Shown: positions 8,943 through 19,331 of the stretch, in pieces
How the letters are laid out: every line of letters begins with the position of its first letter
Position numbering within the stretch: the first letter of the stretch is position 1
Origin: Massilibacteroides vaginae
GTDB taxonomy: Bacteria; Bacteroidota; Bacteroidia; Bacteroidales; Tannerellaceae
Length of the DNA stretch: 64,000 bases
Direction of reading: 5' to 3'
NCBI RefSeq assembly: GCF_900178525.1
Contig: NZ_FXDJ01000006.1
Location: 434,001-498,000, forward strand
Translations under genes and position numbers: made by a program
The notes under the pieces: model-generated
What the model was told of the DNA's origin: nothing
Database searches by the model: none
What the model saw: only the letters and a program-made list of their open reading frames with translations

Positions 8943-9117
8943 AAAATTGCCTAATAGTATGTTTTTCCGGGTAAATAAATCCTATATTGTCAACACTCAC
9001 CATATAAACTCGTTTGATAACAACGACATCCTACTTGGTTCTAATGAAATTCCAATTGGCACAGCCTACAGAGAAGCTTTCTTTGATAAATTCTTAGGTA
9101 AAAAGTTCAATAATTAA
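8893..9117 (+). pseudogene. LytTR domain remnant of a response regulator
   Basis: In the +1 frame relative to the kinase, residues LKTIFEKLPNSMFFRVNKSY and then IVNTHHINSFDNNDI, IPIGTAYREAFF match the C-terminal two-thirds of a LytTR DNA-binding domain. The receiver domain with its phosphorylatable Asp is missing. An ATG at 8920 could start a 65-residue peptide, but it has no complete domain. Together with the truncated kinase it marks a deletion of about one gene length. Confidence 0.7.
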
Positions 9118-9156
9118 TACACAAAATTGTTCTTAGAGTAAACTTCAACACAAGAC

Positions 9157-9199
9157 AAAAAAAAGAGCAAGCTCTTAATCAGAACTCACTCTTTTTTAT
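9157..9199. terminator. Terminator at the end of the ribosomal block
   Basis: Read on the minus strand: A-run, GAGTGAGTTCT, a short loop, AGAGCTTGCTC and T8. The stem is about 11 pairs including G-U pairs. It follows rplQ and can also serve the plus-strand LytTR remnant. Confidence 0.7.
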
Positions 9200-9216
9200 T
9201 GTTGCTATGAAAGATT

Positions 9217-9702
9217 TTACTCTTTTGTTTCTTCGGAAACTTCGGGAGTTTCTTCTACAGTTGCTGCAGGGGCTGCTGCTACACTTTTCTTTCTTTGACG
9301 TCTAGCTTTTGGAGCTTTCTTAGTGCTATCCTTCATCATGTTTTCATTGTAATCAACTAATTCAATAAAACACATTGCAGCGTTATCACCTAAACGATTT
9401 CCAGTTTTAATGATACGTGTATATCCACCTGGACGTTCTCCAATTTTTTGAGCTACATCATTAAAAAGCTCAGTAACAGAATTCTTGTCTCTTAAACTAC
9501 TAAAAACAATACGTCTCGAATGAGTTGTATCTTCTTTTGCTTTAGTAATCAAAGGTTCAACATATTTACGCAAAGCTTTTGCTTTAGCAGTAGTCGTAAA
9601 AATACGTTTGTGCTTGATCAAAGACGAAGCCATGTTAGAAAGCATTGCTGCTCTATGTGTATTCGTGCGACCTAAATGATTGAATTTTTTATTATGTCTC
9701 AT
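9217..9702 (-). CDS. rplQ: Ribosomal protein L17
   Basis: A 161-residue protein starting [13 protein letters not shown], the L17 signature, with the conserved core to about residue 120. It has a long low-complexity Lys/Ala/Glu tail ([12 protein letters not shown], then [13 protein letters not shown]) that many non-Bacteroidetes L17 proteins lack. It is the last gene of the ribosomal block, 5 bases after rpoA. Confidence 0.97.
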   Translation of the reverse strand: MRHNKKFNHLGRTNTHRAAMLSNMASSLIKHKRIFTTTAKAKALRKYVEPLITKAKEDTTHSRRIVFSSLRDKNSVTELFNDVAQKIGERPGGYTRIIKTGNRLGDNAAMCFIELVDYNENMMKDSTKKAPKARRQRKKSVAAAPAATVEETPEVSEETKE

Positions 9703-9707
9703 CTTAG

Positions 9708-10700
9708 TTACTCTTTGTCTAATTTATATTTACTGGTGTCCATTCCAAAAGAAAGATTTAAGCTTTCTAATAGTTCATCAAGTTCAGTTAATGATTTCTT
9801 TCCGAAGTTTCTAAACTTCAAAAGATCATTTTTATTGAATTTAACTAACTCACCAAGTGTTTCAACATCTGCTGCTTTCAAGCAATTCAACGCGCGAACA
9901 GAAAGATCCATATCAGACAATTTACTTTTAAGTAATTGACGCATATGCAGAACTTCTTCATCAAATTCTTCGTTACCTTCTGTGTCTGCAGTTTCAATTG
10001 CAATTTTCTCATCAGAGAACAACATGAAGTGATGTATTAATATCTTGGCCGCCTCTTTCAAAGCATCTTTTGGATGAATCGAACCATCAGTTGCTATTTC
10101 CAAAACAAGTTTTTCGTAATCTGTTTTCTGTTCAACACGGAAGTTTTCAATAGAATACTTCACATTACGAATAGGAGTAAAGATAGAATCAATCGCAATA
10201 ACTTGTAGGTCGGAAATTAACTCCCTGTTCTCATCGGCAGGTACATAACCACGCCCTTTATTAATTGCCAATTCTATTTGAAAACTTGCCGTTGGATCGA
10301 TATTGCAGATCACCAATTCAGGGTTTAATACTTCAAATCCTGTTAGATGTCTGCCTATATCACCGGCTTTGAACACTTCAGTTCCCGAAACTGAAATACT
10401 AACTTTTTCGTTTTCAATGTCCTCAACAACATGTTTGAATCTAACTTGTTTTAGATTCAAAATTATATTTGTTACATCCTCAATAACCCCTGGAATCGTT
10501 CCAAATTCATGATCAATTCCATCGATTTTTATGGATGTAATAGCAAAACCTTCAAGTGAAGACAAAAGAATACGGCGTAAAGCATTACCTATAGTTATGC
10601 CATAACCGGGTTCTAACGGACGAAACTCGAATTTACCGAAGAAATTATCCGCTTCTAACATTAATACTTTATCGGGTTTTTGAAATGCTAATATCGCCAT
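9708..10700 (-). CDS. rpoA: RNA polymerase alpha subunit
   Basis: 330 residues. The N-terminal assembly domain (about 1-230) carries [19 protein letters not shown], which nucleates polymerase assembly. The C-terminal domain (about 255-320) has [20 protein letters not shown] and [13 protein letters not shown], the helix-hairpin-helix part that contacts promoter DNA and activators. Position between rpsD and rplQ is the classical alpha-operon order. Confidence 0.98.
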   Translation of the reverse strand: MAILAFQKPDKVLMLEADNFFGKFEFRPLEPGYGITIGNALRRILLSSLEGFAITSIKIDGIDHEFGTIPGVIEDVTNIILNLKQVRFKHVVEDIENEKVSISVSGTEVFKAGDIGRHLTGFEVLNPELVICNIDPTASFQIELAINKGRGYVPADENRELISDLQVIAIDSIFTPIRNVKYSIENFRVEQKTDYEKLVLEIATDGSIHPKDALKEAAKILIHHFMLFSDEKIAIETADTEGNEEFDEEVLHMRQLLKSKLSDMDLSVRALNCLKAADVETLGELVKFNKNDLLKFRNFGKKSLTELDELLESLNLSFGMDTSKYKLDKE

Positions 10701-10711
10701 GGAATCAATTA

Positions 10712-11317
10712 TTATTTAGAATACAATTCTACAATCAGCTGTTCTTTAATATTTTCAGGAATATCTGTTCTTTCCGGAATGTGTAAAAACTTACCGGTCA
10801 TACTTTGAGAATCCCATTCTATCCAAGGATATTTGCTGTGATTGAATCCAGCTAATGCATCAGAAACTACTTCTAAAGATTTAGACTTTTCACGAACACC
10901 AATTACTTGACCAGCCTTTACAGCGTAAGATGGAATATTTACTACCTTACCATCAACTGTTATATGACGATGTGAAACTAATTGTCGAGCAGCAGCTCTT
11001 GTTGGAGCAATTCCTAAACGATAAACAATATTATCCAAACGACTTTCTAACAATTGTAATAGAACTTCACCTGTAATACCTTTTGAGCGTGATGCTTTTT
11101 CGAATAGATTTCTAAATTGTTTTTCTAATACACCATAAGTGTATTTTGCTTTCTGTTTTTCACGAAGCTGAATACCATATTCAGAAGTCTTTCTTTTTCT
11201 GGAATTTCCATGTTGTCCAGGAGGATAATTCTTTTTTGAAAGAACTTTATCAGGTCCAAATATAGCTTCTCCAAACTTACGAGCTATTCTTGTCTTAGGT
11301 CCAGTATATCTTGCCAT
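10712..11317 (-). CDS. rpsD: Ribosomal protein S4
   Basis: 201 residues starting [17 protein letters not shown], with the S4 RNA-binding domain (about 90-155, [20 protein letters not shown]) and C-terminal LIVELYSK. It is an early 16S rRNA-binding protein. It lacks the N-terminal zinc cysteines of some S4 proteins. The gap to rpsK (110 bases) is the largest within this half of the block and could hold an S4-responsive leader; no motif there can be assigned. Confidence 0.97.
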   Translation of the reverse strand: MARYTGPKTRIARKFGEAIFGPDKVLSKKNYPPGQHGNSRKRKTSEYGIQLREKQKAKYTYGVLEKQFRNLFEKASRSKGITGEVLLQLLESRLDNIVYRLGIAPTRAAARQLVSHRHITVDGKVVNIPSYAVKAGQVIGVREKSKSLEVVSDALAGFNHSKYPWIEWDSQSMTGKFLHIPERTDIPENIKEQLIVELYSK

Positions 11318-11427
11318 TTTTTTTTATTTTAAAATCAAAGTAGATTCGAAAAAGTACAGCCGCGATTATAGAGAGGGTAAGGTTTATATAATCTATTTAC
11401 AATTTCCAAATCCAATTATTAATAATA

Positions 11428-11817
11428 TTATACACGTCTCTTTTTCGGAGGACGACATCCATTATGTGGTAATGGAGTAACATCAACAATTTCTGTCACT
11501 TCAATTCCTGCTCCATGAATTGTTCTGATAGCAGATTCGCGGCCATTACCTGGGCCTTTTACAAAAACTTTAACTTTTCTCAAGCCTAAATCAAATGCAA
11601 CTTTTGCGCAATCCTGAGCAGCCATTTGAGCAGCATAAGGAGTATTTTTCTTAGAACTTCTAAAGCCCATTTTTCCAGCAGAAGACCAGCTAATTACTTG
11701 TCCTTCGCTATTTGCAAGAGAAACGATTATATTATTGAAAGATGAATGGATATGTGCTTGGCCATAAGCATCAACTTTCACATTTCTTTTTTTTGCAACA
11801 ACTGATTTTTTTGCCAT
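11428..11817 (-). CDS. rpsK: Ribosomal protein S11
   Basis: 129 residues; core [20 protein letters not shown] and the invariant C-terminus [15 protein letters not shown]. It forms the 30S platform near the mRNA exit. Located 9 bases after rpsM. Confidence 0.97.
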   Translation of the reverse strand: MAKKSVVAKKRNVKVDAYGQAHIHSSFNNIIVSLANSEGQVISWSSAGKMGFRSSKKNTPYAAQMAAQDCAKVAFDLGLRKVKVFVKGPGNGRESAIRTIHGAGIEVTEIVDVTPLPHNGCRPPKKRRV

Positions 11818-11826
11818 ATCAAATTA

Positions 11827-12207
11827 TTATTTTGTAGCTTTTTTCTTGTTAGCGACTGTTTTCTTCCTTCCCTTACGCGTACGTGCATTGTTTTTTGTGC
11901 TTTGTCCACGCAATGGTAAACCAATACGGTGTCTAATTCCACGATAACAACCAATATCCATTAATCGCTTAATGTTTAATTGGATTTCAGAACGCAAATC
12001 ACCTTCTACTTTGTATTCTTGGCCGATAACCTCACGAACTTTAGCAGCTTGATCATCAGTCCAATCTTTAACTTTAATATCACGATCAATGCCAGCTTTA
12101 TCTAAAATAGAATTAGCCGCACTACGACCTATACCATAAATATAAGTCAAAGCTATTTCTCCCCTCTTATTCTGTGGCAAATCTACACCAACTATTCTTA
12201 TAGCCAT
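11827..12207 (-). CDS. rpsM: Ribosomal protein S13
   Basis: 126 residues beginning [17 protein letters not shown], with [11 protein letters not shown] (helix-two-turn-helix) and the basic tail [20 protein letters not shown] that contacts P-site tRNA and the 50S bridge. Confidence 0.97.
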   Translation of the reverse strand: MAIRIVGVDLPQNKRGEIALTYIYGIGRSAANSILDKAGIDRDIKVKDWTDDQAAKVREVIGQEYKVEGDLRSEIQLNIKRLMDIGCYRGIRHRIGLPLRGQSTKNNARTRKGRKKTVANKKKATK

Positions 12208-12244
12208 ATTTTTTCCTTAATTATTAGTTTGCAAAAATAAGAAA

Positions 12245-12361
12245 TTATCCTTGACGTTGTTTATATTTAGGATTTTTCTTGTTTATAACATACAGACGAC
12301 CTTTTCTACGAACTATTTTACAGTCAGCAGTCCGTTTTTTCAAAGATGCTCTAACTTTCAT
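12245..12361 (-). CDS. rpmJ: Ribosomal protein L36 (zinc-free form)
   Basis: A 38-residue gene: [20 protein letters not shown], then [18 protein letters not shown]. It fits exactly between infA and rpsM. Only one Cys remains of the zinc ribbon found in the C+ form, so this is the zinc-independent type of L36. Confidence 0.95.
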   Translation of the reverse strand: MKVRASLKKRTADCKIVRRKGRLYVINKKNPKYKQRQG

Positions 12362-12376
12362 ATTATTATTTTTTTG

Positions 12377-12595
12377 TTATTTATATCTAAATGAAATTCG
12401 TCCCTTTGACAAATCATAAGGAGACATTTCGACTCTGACTTTGTCACCTGGAAGAATTTTAATATAATGCATTCTCATTTTCCCAGAAATATGAGCTGTT
12501 ATTTCATGCCCATTTTCTAATTCAACTCGAAACATTGCATTTGATAATGCTTCAACGATAACGCCATCTTGTTCTATTGCAGATTGTTTAGCCAT
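12377..12595 (-). CDS. infA: Translation initiation factor IF-1
   Basis: 72 residues, the standard length, made of one S1-like OB fold: [20 protein letters not shown] and [20 protein letters not shown]. It binds the 30S A site during initiation. Five-base gap after map. Confidence 0.97.
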   Translation of the reverse strand: MAKQSAIEQDGVIVEALSNAMFRVELENGHEITAHISGKMRMHYIKILPGDKVRVEMSPYDLSKGRISFRYK

Positions 12596-12599
12596 ATAA

Positions 12600-13382
12600 T
12601 TATGCCTCTTTTTCTAAGACTTCTTCTAAAAATTTAAATGATGATAAAATACGAGCTTTCCCTGATTGAATAGCAATACAATGTTCAAAATGTGCAGATG
12701 GTTTTCTATCCTTTGTTCGAACAGTCCATCCATCTTTTTCAAAAACAACATTTCTTTTTCCTAAATTAATCATGGGCTCGATACAGATACACATACCTTC
12801 ACGAAGTAGACTTCCACTTCCCTTTTTCCCATAATTGGGGACTTCGGGTGCTTCATGCATCTGTTTTCCAATACCATGTCCTACAAGTTCACGAACAACA
12901 GAATAGCCATTCTTCTCACAATATTCCTGAACAGCAGAACTTATATCTCCAACTCTTTTTCCTTCAACAGCTTGTTCAATTCCAATATATAAAGATTCTT
13001 TTGTGATATCCAGTAATTTTCGAACTTCTGGATCTATCTGACCAACAGCAAATGTATAGGCTGAATCACCGACAAATCCATTTAAAATAGTTCCACAATC
13101 AATAGATATTACATCACCTTCTTTTAATATTGCTTTTTCTGAAGGTATCCCATGTACAATATGTTCATTAACTGAAGCACAAATAGAATTAGGGAAACCG
13201 CCATATCCTAAAAAAGCCGGGATAGCACCATGATCTCTTATGAAGGTCTCTGCTATACGATCTAATTGCAAGGTAGAAACTCCAGGTTTAATATACTTTG
13301 CTAATTCACCAAGTGTTTTACCAACAAGTTGATTAGCCAAATACATTAGCTCAATTTCTTCATTTGTTTTTAGATATATCAT
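12600..13382 (-). CDS. map: Methionine aminopeptidase, type I
   Basis: 260 residues. It removes the initiator Met from nascent proteins. The five metal ligands of the pita-bread fold are visible: Asp in [11 protein letters not shown], Asp in VGDSAYTF, His in [10 protein letters not shown], Glu in CIEPMINLG and Glu in HFEHCIAI. It follows secY directly; the adk gene often found between them in other phyla is absent. Confidence 0.96.
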   Translation of the reverse strand: MIYLKTNEEIELMYLANQLVGKTLGELAKYIKPGVSTLQLDRIAETFIRDHGAIPAFLGYGGFPNSICASVNEHIVHGIPSEKAILKEGDVISIDCGTILNGFVGDSAYTFAVGQIDPEVRKLLDITKESLYIGIEQAVEGKRVGDISSAVQEYCEKNGYSVVRELVGHGIGKQMHEAPEVPNYGKKGSGSLLREGMCICIEPMINLGKRNVVFEKDGWTVRTKDRKPSAHFEHCIAIQSGKARILSSFKFLEEVLEKEA

Positions 13383-13393
13383 CTTCTAAACTA

Positions 13394-14734
13394 TCAATAA
13401 GCACCTGCAACTCCAGCGCGTCCTTTAATTCTTCCAGATTTCAGTAATCCATCATAGTGACGCATCAACAAATGGCTTTCAATTTGTTGTAAGGTATCCA
13501 GTACCACACCAACAAGAATTAAAAGTGAAGTTCCTCCAAAAAATTGAGAAAACTCCATGCTTACACCTGCCATTTGTGCAAAAGCAGGCATAATAGCAAC
13601 TAAGGCTAAAAAGAAAGCACCAGGTAAAGTTATTCTATCCATTATAGAATCCAAATACTCTTTAGTGTCTCTCCCGGGTTTAATTCCAGGAATAAATCCG
13701 TTGTTTCTTTTTAAATCATCAGCCATTTGAGTTGGATTTATTGTTATCGCAGTATAAAAATAAGTAAACAAAATTATTAATACAGCGAAGACAAAATTAT
13801 ACCAAAAGCCGGTATTATCCATAAATGCAGCCCAAAACGTACTAGTACTTTCCGAATTCGCAAATCCGACAATAGATATTGGAATAAACATTATTGCTTG
13901 AGCAAAAATAATCGGCATCACATTAGCCGCATTTACTTTCAATGGTATATATTGTCTTGCTCCACCATATTGTTTATTACCAACAATTCGCTTAGCATAC
14001 TGTACAGGTACTTTTCTTACTCCTTGAACCAAAAGAATAGCTCCCGCAATAACAAGCAATAAGAATAACATTTCCATCAAGAACATAACCAAACCACCTG
14101 TTTTGTCTGTGGTTCTAGAAATAAATTCTTGAAATAAAGAATGAGGCAATCTTGCAATGATTCCCACTAAAATAACAAATGAAATACCATTCCCAACACC
14201 TTTATCTGTGATTCTTTCTCCTAGCCATAGAATAAACATACTTCCAGCAGCCATAATTACAGTAGAAGAGAAAGTAAACCATATACCTGAAGGAAGAGAT
14301 GCTCCAACTGCATTTAACTGAACACTTAAGTTAATAAGATATGTAGGTCCTTGCAGTAGCAATATAAAAATCGTCAGATAACGAGTATATTGATTTATTT
14401 TTTTTCTTCCACTTTCTCCCTCTCTCTGCATTTTCTGAAAAGATGGTACAGCAATTGCTAACAATTGCATAACAATAGATGCTGATATATAGGGCATAAT
14501 TCCTAATGCAAAAATAGATGCATTAGAGAAAGCACCACCAGAAAACATATCAAGCAAAGCTAACAGTCCACCTCTTGTTTGTTCCTGCAAAGCGGTTAAC
14601 GCCTTTGGATCAATACCTGGAAGCACCACATATGTACCAAATCGGTAAATAGCTACTAAGAGAAGAGTGGTGAGGATTCGATTTCTCAAATCCTCAATTT
14701 TCCAGATATTTTTTATTGTATCAATTGCTCTCAT
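13394..14734 (-). CDS. secY: Protein translocase subunit SecY
   Basis: 446 residues with about ten membrane segments; the core channel of the Sec translocon. Family motifs: YRFGTYVVLPGIDP near the first helix, FALGIMPYISASIVMQL in the plug/helix 2 region, and the cytoplasmic loop RKVPVQYAKRIVG. The C-terminus LMRHYDGLLKSGRIKGR is typical. Three bases separate it from rplO. Confidence 0.97.
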   Translation of the reverse strand: MRAIDTIKNIWKIEDLRNRILTTLLLVAIYRFGTYVVLPGIDPKALTALQEQTRGGLLALLDMFSGGAFSNASIFALGIMPYISASIVMQLLAIAVPSFQKMQREGESGRKKINQYTRYLTIFILLLQGPTYLINLSVQLNAVGASLPSGIWFTFSSTVIMAAGSMFILWLGERITDKGVGNGISFVILVGIIARLPHSLFQEFISRTTDKTGGLVMFLMEMLFLLLVIAGAILLVQGVRKVPVQYAKRIVGNKQYGGARQYIPLKVNAANVMPIIFAQAIMFIPISIVGFANSESTSTFWAAFMDNTGFWYNFVFAVLIILFTYFYTAITINPTQMADDLKRNNGFIPGIKPGRDTKEYLDSIMDRITLPGAFFLALVAIMPAFAQMAGVSMEFSQFFGGTSLLILVGVVLDTLQQIESHLLMRHYDGLLKSGRIKGRAGVAGAY

Positions 14735-14737
14735 AAC

Positions 14738-15184
14738 TTAGAGTTTAACTACAGTTCCGCCAGCAGCTTGAATAGCAGCTTCTGCACTCTTTGAAAATGC
14801 ATGAGCGGAAACTTCGATACCCAAGTTTAAACTACCATTACCAAGTATTTTAACTAACTGAGAAGAAGAAGCAAAACCAGCACTAACAAGTTCTTCAAAA
14901 CCAATTTTTGTATAATTATTGGCTTCTGCAAGTTGTTGCAAAGAACTCAAATTGATAGCTTTATATTCTACTCTGTTAATATTTTTAAATCCAAATTTAG
15001 GAAGACGTCTTTGAATTGGCATTTGCCCACCCTCAAAACCTATCTTTCTTGAATATCCAGATCTTGACTTAGCTCCTTTATGTCCTCTAGTAGATGTTCC
15101 TCCTAAACCAGATCCTGGTCCTCGACCAATTCTCTTTCTTGTTTTAGTAGAACCCACAGCAGGTTTTAAATTTGACAAATTCAT
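14738..15184 (-). CDS. rplO: Ribosomal protein L15
   Basis: 148 residues; the glycine-rich N-terminus KRIGRGPGSGLGGTSTRGHK that threads through 23S rRNA, and the C-terminal EVSAHAFSKSAEAAIQAAGG fold. Follows rpmD. Confidence 0.97.
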   Translation of the reverse strand: MNLSNLKPAVGSTKTRKRIGRGPGSGLGGTSTRGHKGAKSRSGYSRKIGFEGGQMPIQRRLPKFGFKNINRVEYKAINLSSLQQLAEANNYTKIGFEELVSAGFASSSQLVKILGNGSLNLGIEVSAHAFSKSAEAAIQAAGGTVVKL

Positions 15185-15215
15185 ATCTTTATGTATGTAA
15201 TATTATAACTCTTAA

Positions 15216-15392
15216 TTATTTTTCAATAGAAACTAAATGTTTCACCTTCTCAATCATCCCCAGGATAGAAGGAGTTGCTTCGTGCTCAACCGTACGATTC
15301 AATTTCCTTAAACCCAATGCATCAAGAGTTCTTTTTTGATCAATGGGACATTTAATTCTACTCTTGACTTGTTTAACTTTAATTGTTGCCAT
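15216..15392 (-). CDS. rpmD: Ribosomal protein L30
   Basis: 58 residues from MATIKVKQVKSRIKCPIDQK. The open frame extends 12 codons upstream into rpsE, but the family begins at this Met, giving the usual length and a 13-base gap after rpsE. Confidence 0.95.
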   Translation of the reverse strand: MATIKVKQVKSRIKCPIDQKRTLDALGLRKLNRTVEHEATPSILGMIEKVKHLVSIEK

Positions 15393-15405
15393 ACTCATAC
15401 ATAAT

Positions 15406-15924
15406 TTAGCCTTTGAATACTTTTTCAACAGATATACCTCTATTTTGAGCTACAACAAATGGACTTCTCAATTCATCTAAAGCTTCAATTGTAGCTTTTA
15501 CTAAGTTATGAGGATTGGAAGATCCTTTTGATTTAGCCAAAACGTCGGTTATCCCAACACTCTCTAAAACTGCACGCATAGCACCACCGGCTTTTACTCC
15601 GGTTCCTAATGTTGCAGGTTTGATAAGCACCTCAGCACCACCAAATTTGGCTGCTTGCTCATGAGGGATAGTTCCTTTATGAACAGGAACTCGAATTAAG
15701 TTCTTTTTAGCAGCTTCAACACCTTTTGCTATAGCAGTAGTTACTTCGCCTGCTTTACCTAATCCCCATCCAACAATACCATCTTCGTTTCCAACTACAA
15801 CAATTGCAGCAAAACTAAAGGTTCGACCACCTTTCGTAACCTTGGTTACACGATTAATTGCAACCAAACGGTCTTTCAATTCAATATCGTTAGTCGATTT
15901 AATTTTATTATTATTTCCAGCCAT
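15406..15924 (-). CDS. rpsE: Ribosomal protein S5
   Basis: 172 residues; the dsRNA-binding-like part (about 20-85) with [18 protein letters not shown], and the C-terminal half [19 protein letters not shown]. It takes part in decoding accuracy and mRNA unwinding. Five-base gap after rplR. Confidence 0.97.
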   Translation of the reverse strand: MAGNNNKIKSTNDIELKDRLVAINRVTKVTKGGRTFSFAAIVVVGNEDGIVGWGLGKAGEVTTAIAKGVEAAKKNLIRVPVHKGTIPHEQAAKFGGAEVLIKPATLGTGVKAGGAMRAVLESVGITDVLAKSKGSSNPHNLVKATIEALDELRSPFVVAQNRGISVEKVFKG

Positions 15925-15929
15925 CCTTA

Positions 15930-16274
15930 TTAAAATTTAAGACCACCATTACGTGCAGCATCAGCTAACTCTTTAATTCTGCCATGATACAAATATCCAT
16001 TGCGATCGAACACGACTGTTTGGATACCTGCTTCCATTGCATTTTTCGCAATCTGCTCACCAACTTTAGCTGCAATAACTTTTTTTGTTTCGGTTTTTTC
16101 CAACTTCAATGATGATACCGCTGCTAATGTTATTCCTTTTGAGTCATCAATAATCTGTGCATAAATTTGCTTGTTGCTTCTAAACACAGTTAGACGAGGA
16201 CGCTCCGTTGTACCTTCAATTTTACCGCGTACACGTTGCTTTATTTTTTTCCTTCTTTCTTCTTTCGTTGTCAT
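15930..16274 (-). CDS. rplR: Ribosomal protein L18
   Basis: 114 residues; [20 protein letters not shown] and C-terminal [20 protein letters not shown] are typical. Binds 5S rRNA in the central protuberance. Confidence 0.97.
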   Translation of the reverse strand: MTTKEERRKKIKQRVRGKIEGTTERPRLTVFRSNKQIYAQIIDDSKGITLAAVSSLKLEKTETKKVIAAKVGEQIAKNAMEAGIQTVVFDRNGYLYHGRIKELADAARNGGLKF

Positions 16275-16295
16275 GCTAATTTCAGTTTTAATAGA

Positions 16296-16847
16296 TTATT
16301 TTCCTGCTGACTTACCAGACTTTCTTCTAATAACCTCACCTACAAATTTAATACCCTTTCCTTTGTATGGTTCAGGCTTTCTAAAAGATCGGATTTTTGC
16401 ACAAACCTGACCTATCAACTGTTTATCGGCAGACTCTAATATTACAAGAGGATTTTTATTTCTTTCCGCTTTTGTTTCAACCTTAACTTCATTAGGTAAC
16501 ATCAAAAATATATTATGAGTAAAACCTAACGAGAAATCTAATAATTGACCTGCATTAGATACACGATATCCAACACCTACAAGTTCTAATTCTTTTTTAT
16601 ATCCTTCAGATACACCAATAACCATATTATTGATTAATGATCTGTATAAGCCATGCAAGGCTCTGTAATTTCTCTCATCTGAAGGTCTTATAAGCTGAAT
16701 CTCGCCATTATTAATTTCAACTTTAATATCCGGGTTGATCTTTTGATTAAGCTCACCTTTAGGACCTTTTACTGTTACTGTAGAATCCTTAACAGTAACC
16801 GTTACTCCTGCAGGAATATTTATTGGTAATTTTCCTATTCTTGACAT
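16296..16847 (-). CDS. rplF: Ribosomal protein L6
   Basis: 183 residues beginning MSRIGKLPINIPAGV, two L6 repeats, and the C-terminal rRNA-binding motif KPEPYKGKGIKFVGEVIRRK. Lies near the sarcin-ricin loop in the 50S. Confidence 0.97.
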   Translation of the reverse strand: MSRIGKLPINIPAGVTVTVKDSTVTVKGPKGELNQKINPDIKVEINNGEIQLIRPSDERNYRALHGLYRSLINNMVIGVSEGYKKELELVGVGYRVSNAGQLLDFSLGFTHNIFLMLPNEVKVETKAERNKNPLVILESADKQLIGQVCAKIRSFRKPEPYKGKGIKFVGEVIRRKSGKSAGK

Positions 16848-16865
16848 AATTACTTCCTCTTAGAA

Positions 16866-17261
16866 TTAATAAACATAACACAAAACTTCACCACCAATTT
16901 TATGATCGCGAATTTCTTTATCAGTCATTACACCTTTGGAAGTAGATATGATAGCTATTCCCAATCCATTAAGTACTCTTGGAGTATCTTTGTATCCAAC
17001 ATACTTACGTAACCCTGGAGTAGAAACTCTTTTCAACACTTTAATGGCGTTAACCTTATTAACTAAATCATATTTCAAGGCAATCTTAATTGTACCTTGA
17101 GGACCATCTTCTATAAACTTATAGTTTAAGATATACCCTTTGTCAAAAAGAATTTTTGTAATTTCTTTTTTCAAATTTGAGGCAGGCACTTCAACAACTC
17201 TGTGTTTCGCCTTTATTGCATTACGCAACCTCGTTAAATAATCTGCTATAGGATCTGTCAT
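16866..17261 (-). CDS. rpsH: Ribosomal protein S8
   Basis: 131 residues starting MTDPIADYLTRLRNAIKAKH, with the C-terminal signature GIAIISTSKGVMTDKEIRDH. Primary 16S rRNA binder and, in other bacteria, the spc operon regulator. Confidence 0.97.
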   Translation of the reverse strand: MTDPIADYLTRLRNAIKAKHRVVEVPASNLKKEITKILFDKGYILNYKFIEDGPQGTIKIALKYDLVNKVNAIKVLKRVSTPGLRKYVGYKDTPRVLNGLGIAIISTSKGVMTDKEIRDHKIGGEVLCYVY

Positions 17262-17319
17262 TCTTATAATAATTAAATTGATCCGGGCTTTCCGGACAAT
17301 ATTTAAAACTACACACTAG

Positions 17320-17589
17320 TTACCAACTTGCTTTTTTCACTCCAGGGATTAATCCGTTTGAAGCCATTTCACGAAACTGAATACGTGAAACACCAAATTG
17401 GCGTATATACCCTTTAGGACGTCCAGTAATTTTACATCTATTGTGTAATCTAACAGGAGAAGCATTTTTAGGTAATGATTGCAAAGCTTCATAATTTCCC
17501 TCAGCTTTCAACTGAGCTCTTTTTTCAGCATACTTTGCAACAAGCCTAGCTCTTTTCACCTCACGGGCTTTCATCGATTCTTTTGCCAT
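17320..17589 (-). CDS. rpsN: Ribosomal protein S14 (long, zinc-free form)
   Basis: 89 residues, the long form. The short zinc-binding form has a CxxC...CxxC ribbon; here the C-terminal half reads [20 protein letters not shown] and lacks the full cysteine set. Sits between rplE and rpsH. Confidence 0.96.
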   Translation of the reverse strand: MAKESMKAREVKRARLVAKYAEKRAQLKAEGNYEALQSLPKNASPVRLHNRCKITGRPKGYIRQFGVSRIQFREMASNGLIPGVKKASW

Positions 17590-17597
17590 AACTTATC

Positions 17598-18155
17598 TTA
17601 GTCTTTTTTTATGTTCTTGAAAGGCAAACCAAACTCTCTCAAAAGAGCATAACCTTCCTCATCTGTTTTAGCAGAAGTCACAAAGGTAATATTCATTCCT
17701 AAAATTTTAGTAATATTATCAATATTAATTTCAGGAAAAATGATTTGCTCTTGAATACCTAAAGTATAATTACCACGTCCGTCCAACTTACTTTCGATAC
17801 CTTTAAAGTCACGAATACGAGGGAGCGCAACACGCACTAATCTCTCTAAAAACTCATACATATGTTCACGGCGTAAAGTAACCATCACACCGATCGGCAT
17901 CTTTTTTCTTAACTTAAAGTTAGAGATGTCTTTTTTAGAAACTGTAGCAACAGCCTTTTGACCAGTAATTAGTCCTAATTCGGCTACAGCAACATCTATA
18001 ATTTTCTTATCCGCAGTAGCTGAACCTAAACCTTGATTGATAACAATCTTTTTCAATACAGGAACCTGCATTACAGATTTATATCCAAACTCCTTAGTCA
18101 AAGCAGGTACAATTCTGTCCTGATATTCATTCTTTAGACTGGCAGTATTGCTCAT
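17598..18155 (-). CDS. rplE: Ribosomal protein L5
   Basis: 185 residues; [19 protein letters not shown] near the N-terminus and [20 protein letters not shown] at the end. Binds 5S rRNA. Its start shares one base with the rplX stop, suggesting coupled translation. Confidence 0.97.
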   Translation of the reverse strand: MSNTASLKNEYQDRIVPALTKEFGYKSVMQVPVLKKIVINQGLGSATADKKIIDVAVAELGLITGQKAVATVSKKDISNFKLRKKMPIGVMVTLRREHMYEFLERLVRVALPRIRDFKGIESKLDGRGNYTLGIQEQIIFPEINIDNITKILGMNITFVTSAKTDEEGYALLREFGLPFKNIKKD

Positions 18156-18475
18156 TATTTAATTTCCTCCCCTGATTTTTTTGAATAACGCACTAACACT
18201 CCTTTGTCGTTCAACTTACGTCCAATTCGTGTTGGTTTTCCTGATTTTGGATCAATAACATTCAAATTAGAGATATGAATAGGAGCTTCCTTCTTCTCAA
18301 CTCCACCTTGTGGATTTTTTGCGTTTGGCTTAGTGTGTTTTGAAACCATTTTAACACCTTCTACAATTGCTCTGTTCTCTTTCACCTGAACTTGCAAAAC
18401 ACGACCGGTCTTTCCTTTGTCGACCCCAGTGTTTACAAAAACAATGTCGCCTTTTTTAATATGTAACTTACTCAT
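18155..18475 (-). CDS. rplX: Ribosomal protein L24
   Basis: 106 residues with an N-terminal KOW motif: [20 protein letters not shown], then the conserved [13 protein letters not shown]. An early 50S assembly factor. Confidence 0.97.
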   Translation of the reverse strand: MSKLHIKKGDIVFVNTGVDKGKTGRVLQVQVKENRAIVEGVKMVSKHTKPNAKNPQGGVEKKEAPIHISNLNVIDPKSGKPTRIGRKLNDKGVLVRYSKKSGEEIK

Positions 18476-18492
18476 TACCTAAAGTTTACAAT

Positions 18493-18858
18493 TTATAACA
18501 CTTCCGGTGCAAGTGAAACAATCTTCATATTTGTCGCGCGTAACTCTCTGGCCACCGGGCCAAAAATACGACTACCACGAATATCACCCCCTGCATTCAA
18601 TAACACACATGCATTATCGTCGAAACGAATATAAGACCCATCTTGACGACGGATTTCCTTCTTTGTGCGAACGATAATAGCTTTAGAAACTGCCCCCTTC
18701 TTCACATCGCTAGAAGGAATGACACTTTTTATTGCAACGACAATTACATCTCCAACAGTAGCATAACGTTTTCTTGTACCTCCAAGTACACGTATACATA
18801 AAGCTTCTCTGGCTCCACTATTGTCAGCAACTACTAATCTTGATTCTTGTTGTATCAT
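18493..18858 (-). CDS. rplN: Ribosomal protein L14
   Basis: 121 residues, the standard length: [20 protein letters not shown] and [20 protein letters not shown]. It contributes to the subunit interface. One-base gap after rpsQ. Confidence 0.97.
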   Translation of the reverse strand: MIQQESRLVVADNSGAREALCIRVLGGTRKRYATVGDVIVVAIKSVIPSSDVKKGAVSKAIIVRTKKEIRRQDGSYIRFDDNACVLLNAGGDIRGSRIFGPVARELRATNMKIVSLAPEVL

Positions 18859-18859
18859 A

Positions 18860-19117
18860 TTACTTCGCTCTTTCGATTATTTGAACTAATCTCCATCTTT
18901 TTGTTTTGCTCAAGGGTCTAGTTTCCATAATCTTTACGGTATCCCCTATATTGCATTCATTCTTTTCATCGTGAGCGTGATATTTCTTTGTTTTATTAAC
19001 AAACTTACCATAAATTGGATGTTTTTCTTTCCACTTCACAGCAACTGTGACGCTTTTATCCATTTTATTACTAAAAACAACGCCCGTTCTTTCTTTTCTT
19101 AAATTTCTTGTTTCCAT
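18860..19117 (-). CDS. rpsQ: Ribosomal protein S17
   Basis: 85 residues from [18 protein letters not shown], the start used by close relatives as I remember them. An in-frame ATG three codons upstream (19126) is also possible and lies only 2 bases from the rpmC stop. OB-fold protein with [19 protein letters not shown] and [15 protein letters not shown]. Confidence 0.93.
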   Translation of the reverse strand: METRNLRKERTGVVFSNKMDKSVTVAVKWKEKHPIYGKFVNKTKKYHAHDEKNECNIGDTVKIMETRPLSKTKRWRLVQIIERAK

Positions 19118-19128
19118 CAGGCTCATGA

Positions 19129-19326
19129 TTATTTGTTGTTTATTTCTCTCAATCGCAACTCAGTTTTCATACGCGCAATCGTTCTACGTTGATATTTAAG
19201 TTGAGCAGGATTTTCCAATGGAGAAATACTATGGCCGATTTTCTTTTGCTCATAAGCAAGCGTATCAGCATCTATTCTTTCTTGCAACTCAGTTGTTGTC
19301 AATTCTCTAATTTCTGCAATCTTCAT
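19129..19326 (-). CDS. rpmC: Ribosomal protein L29
   Basis: 65 residues, a two-helix protein: [20 protein letters not shown] and [17 protein letters not shown]. It sits at the nascent chain exit near the trigger-factor site. Confidence 0.96.
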   Translation of the reverse strand: MKIAEIRELTTTELQERIDADTLAYEQKKIGHSISPLENPAQLKYQRRTIARMKTELRLREINNK

Positions 19327-19331
19327 AACAT

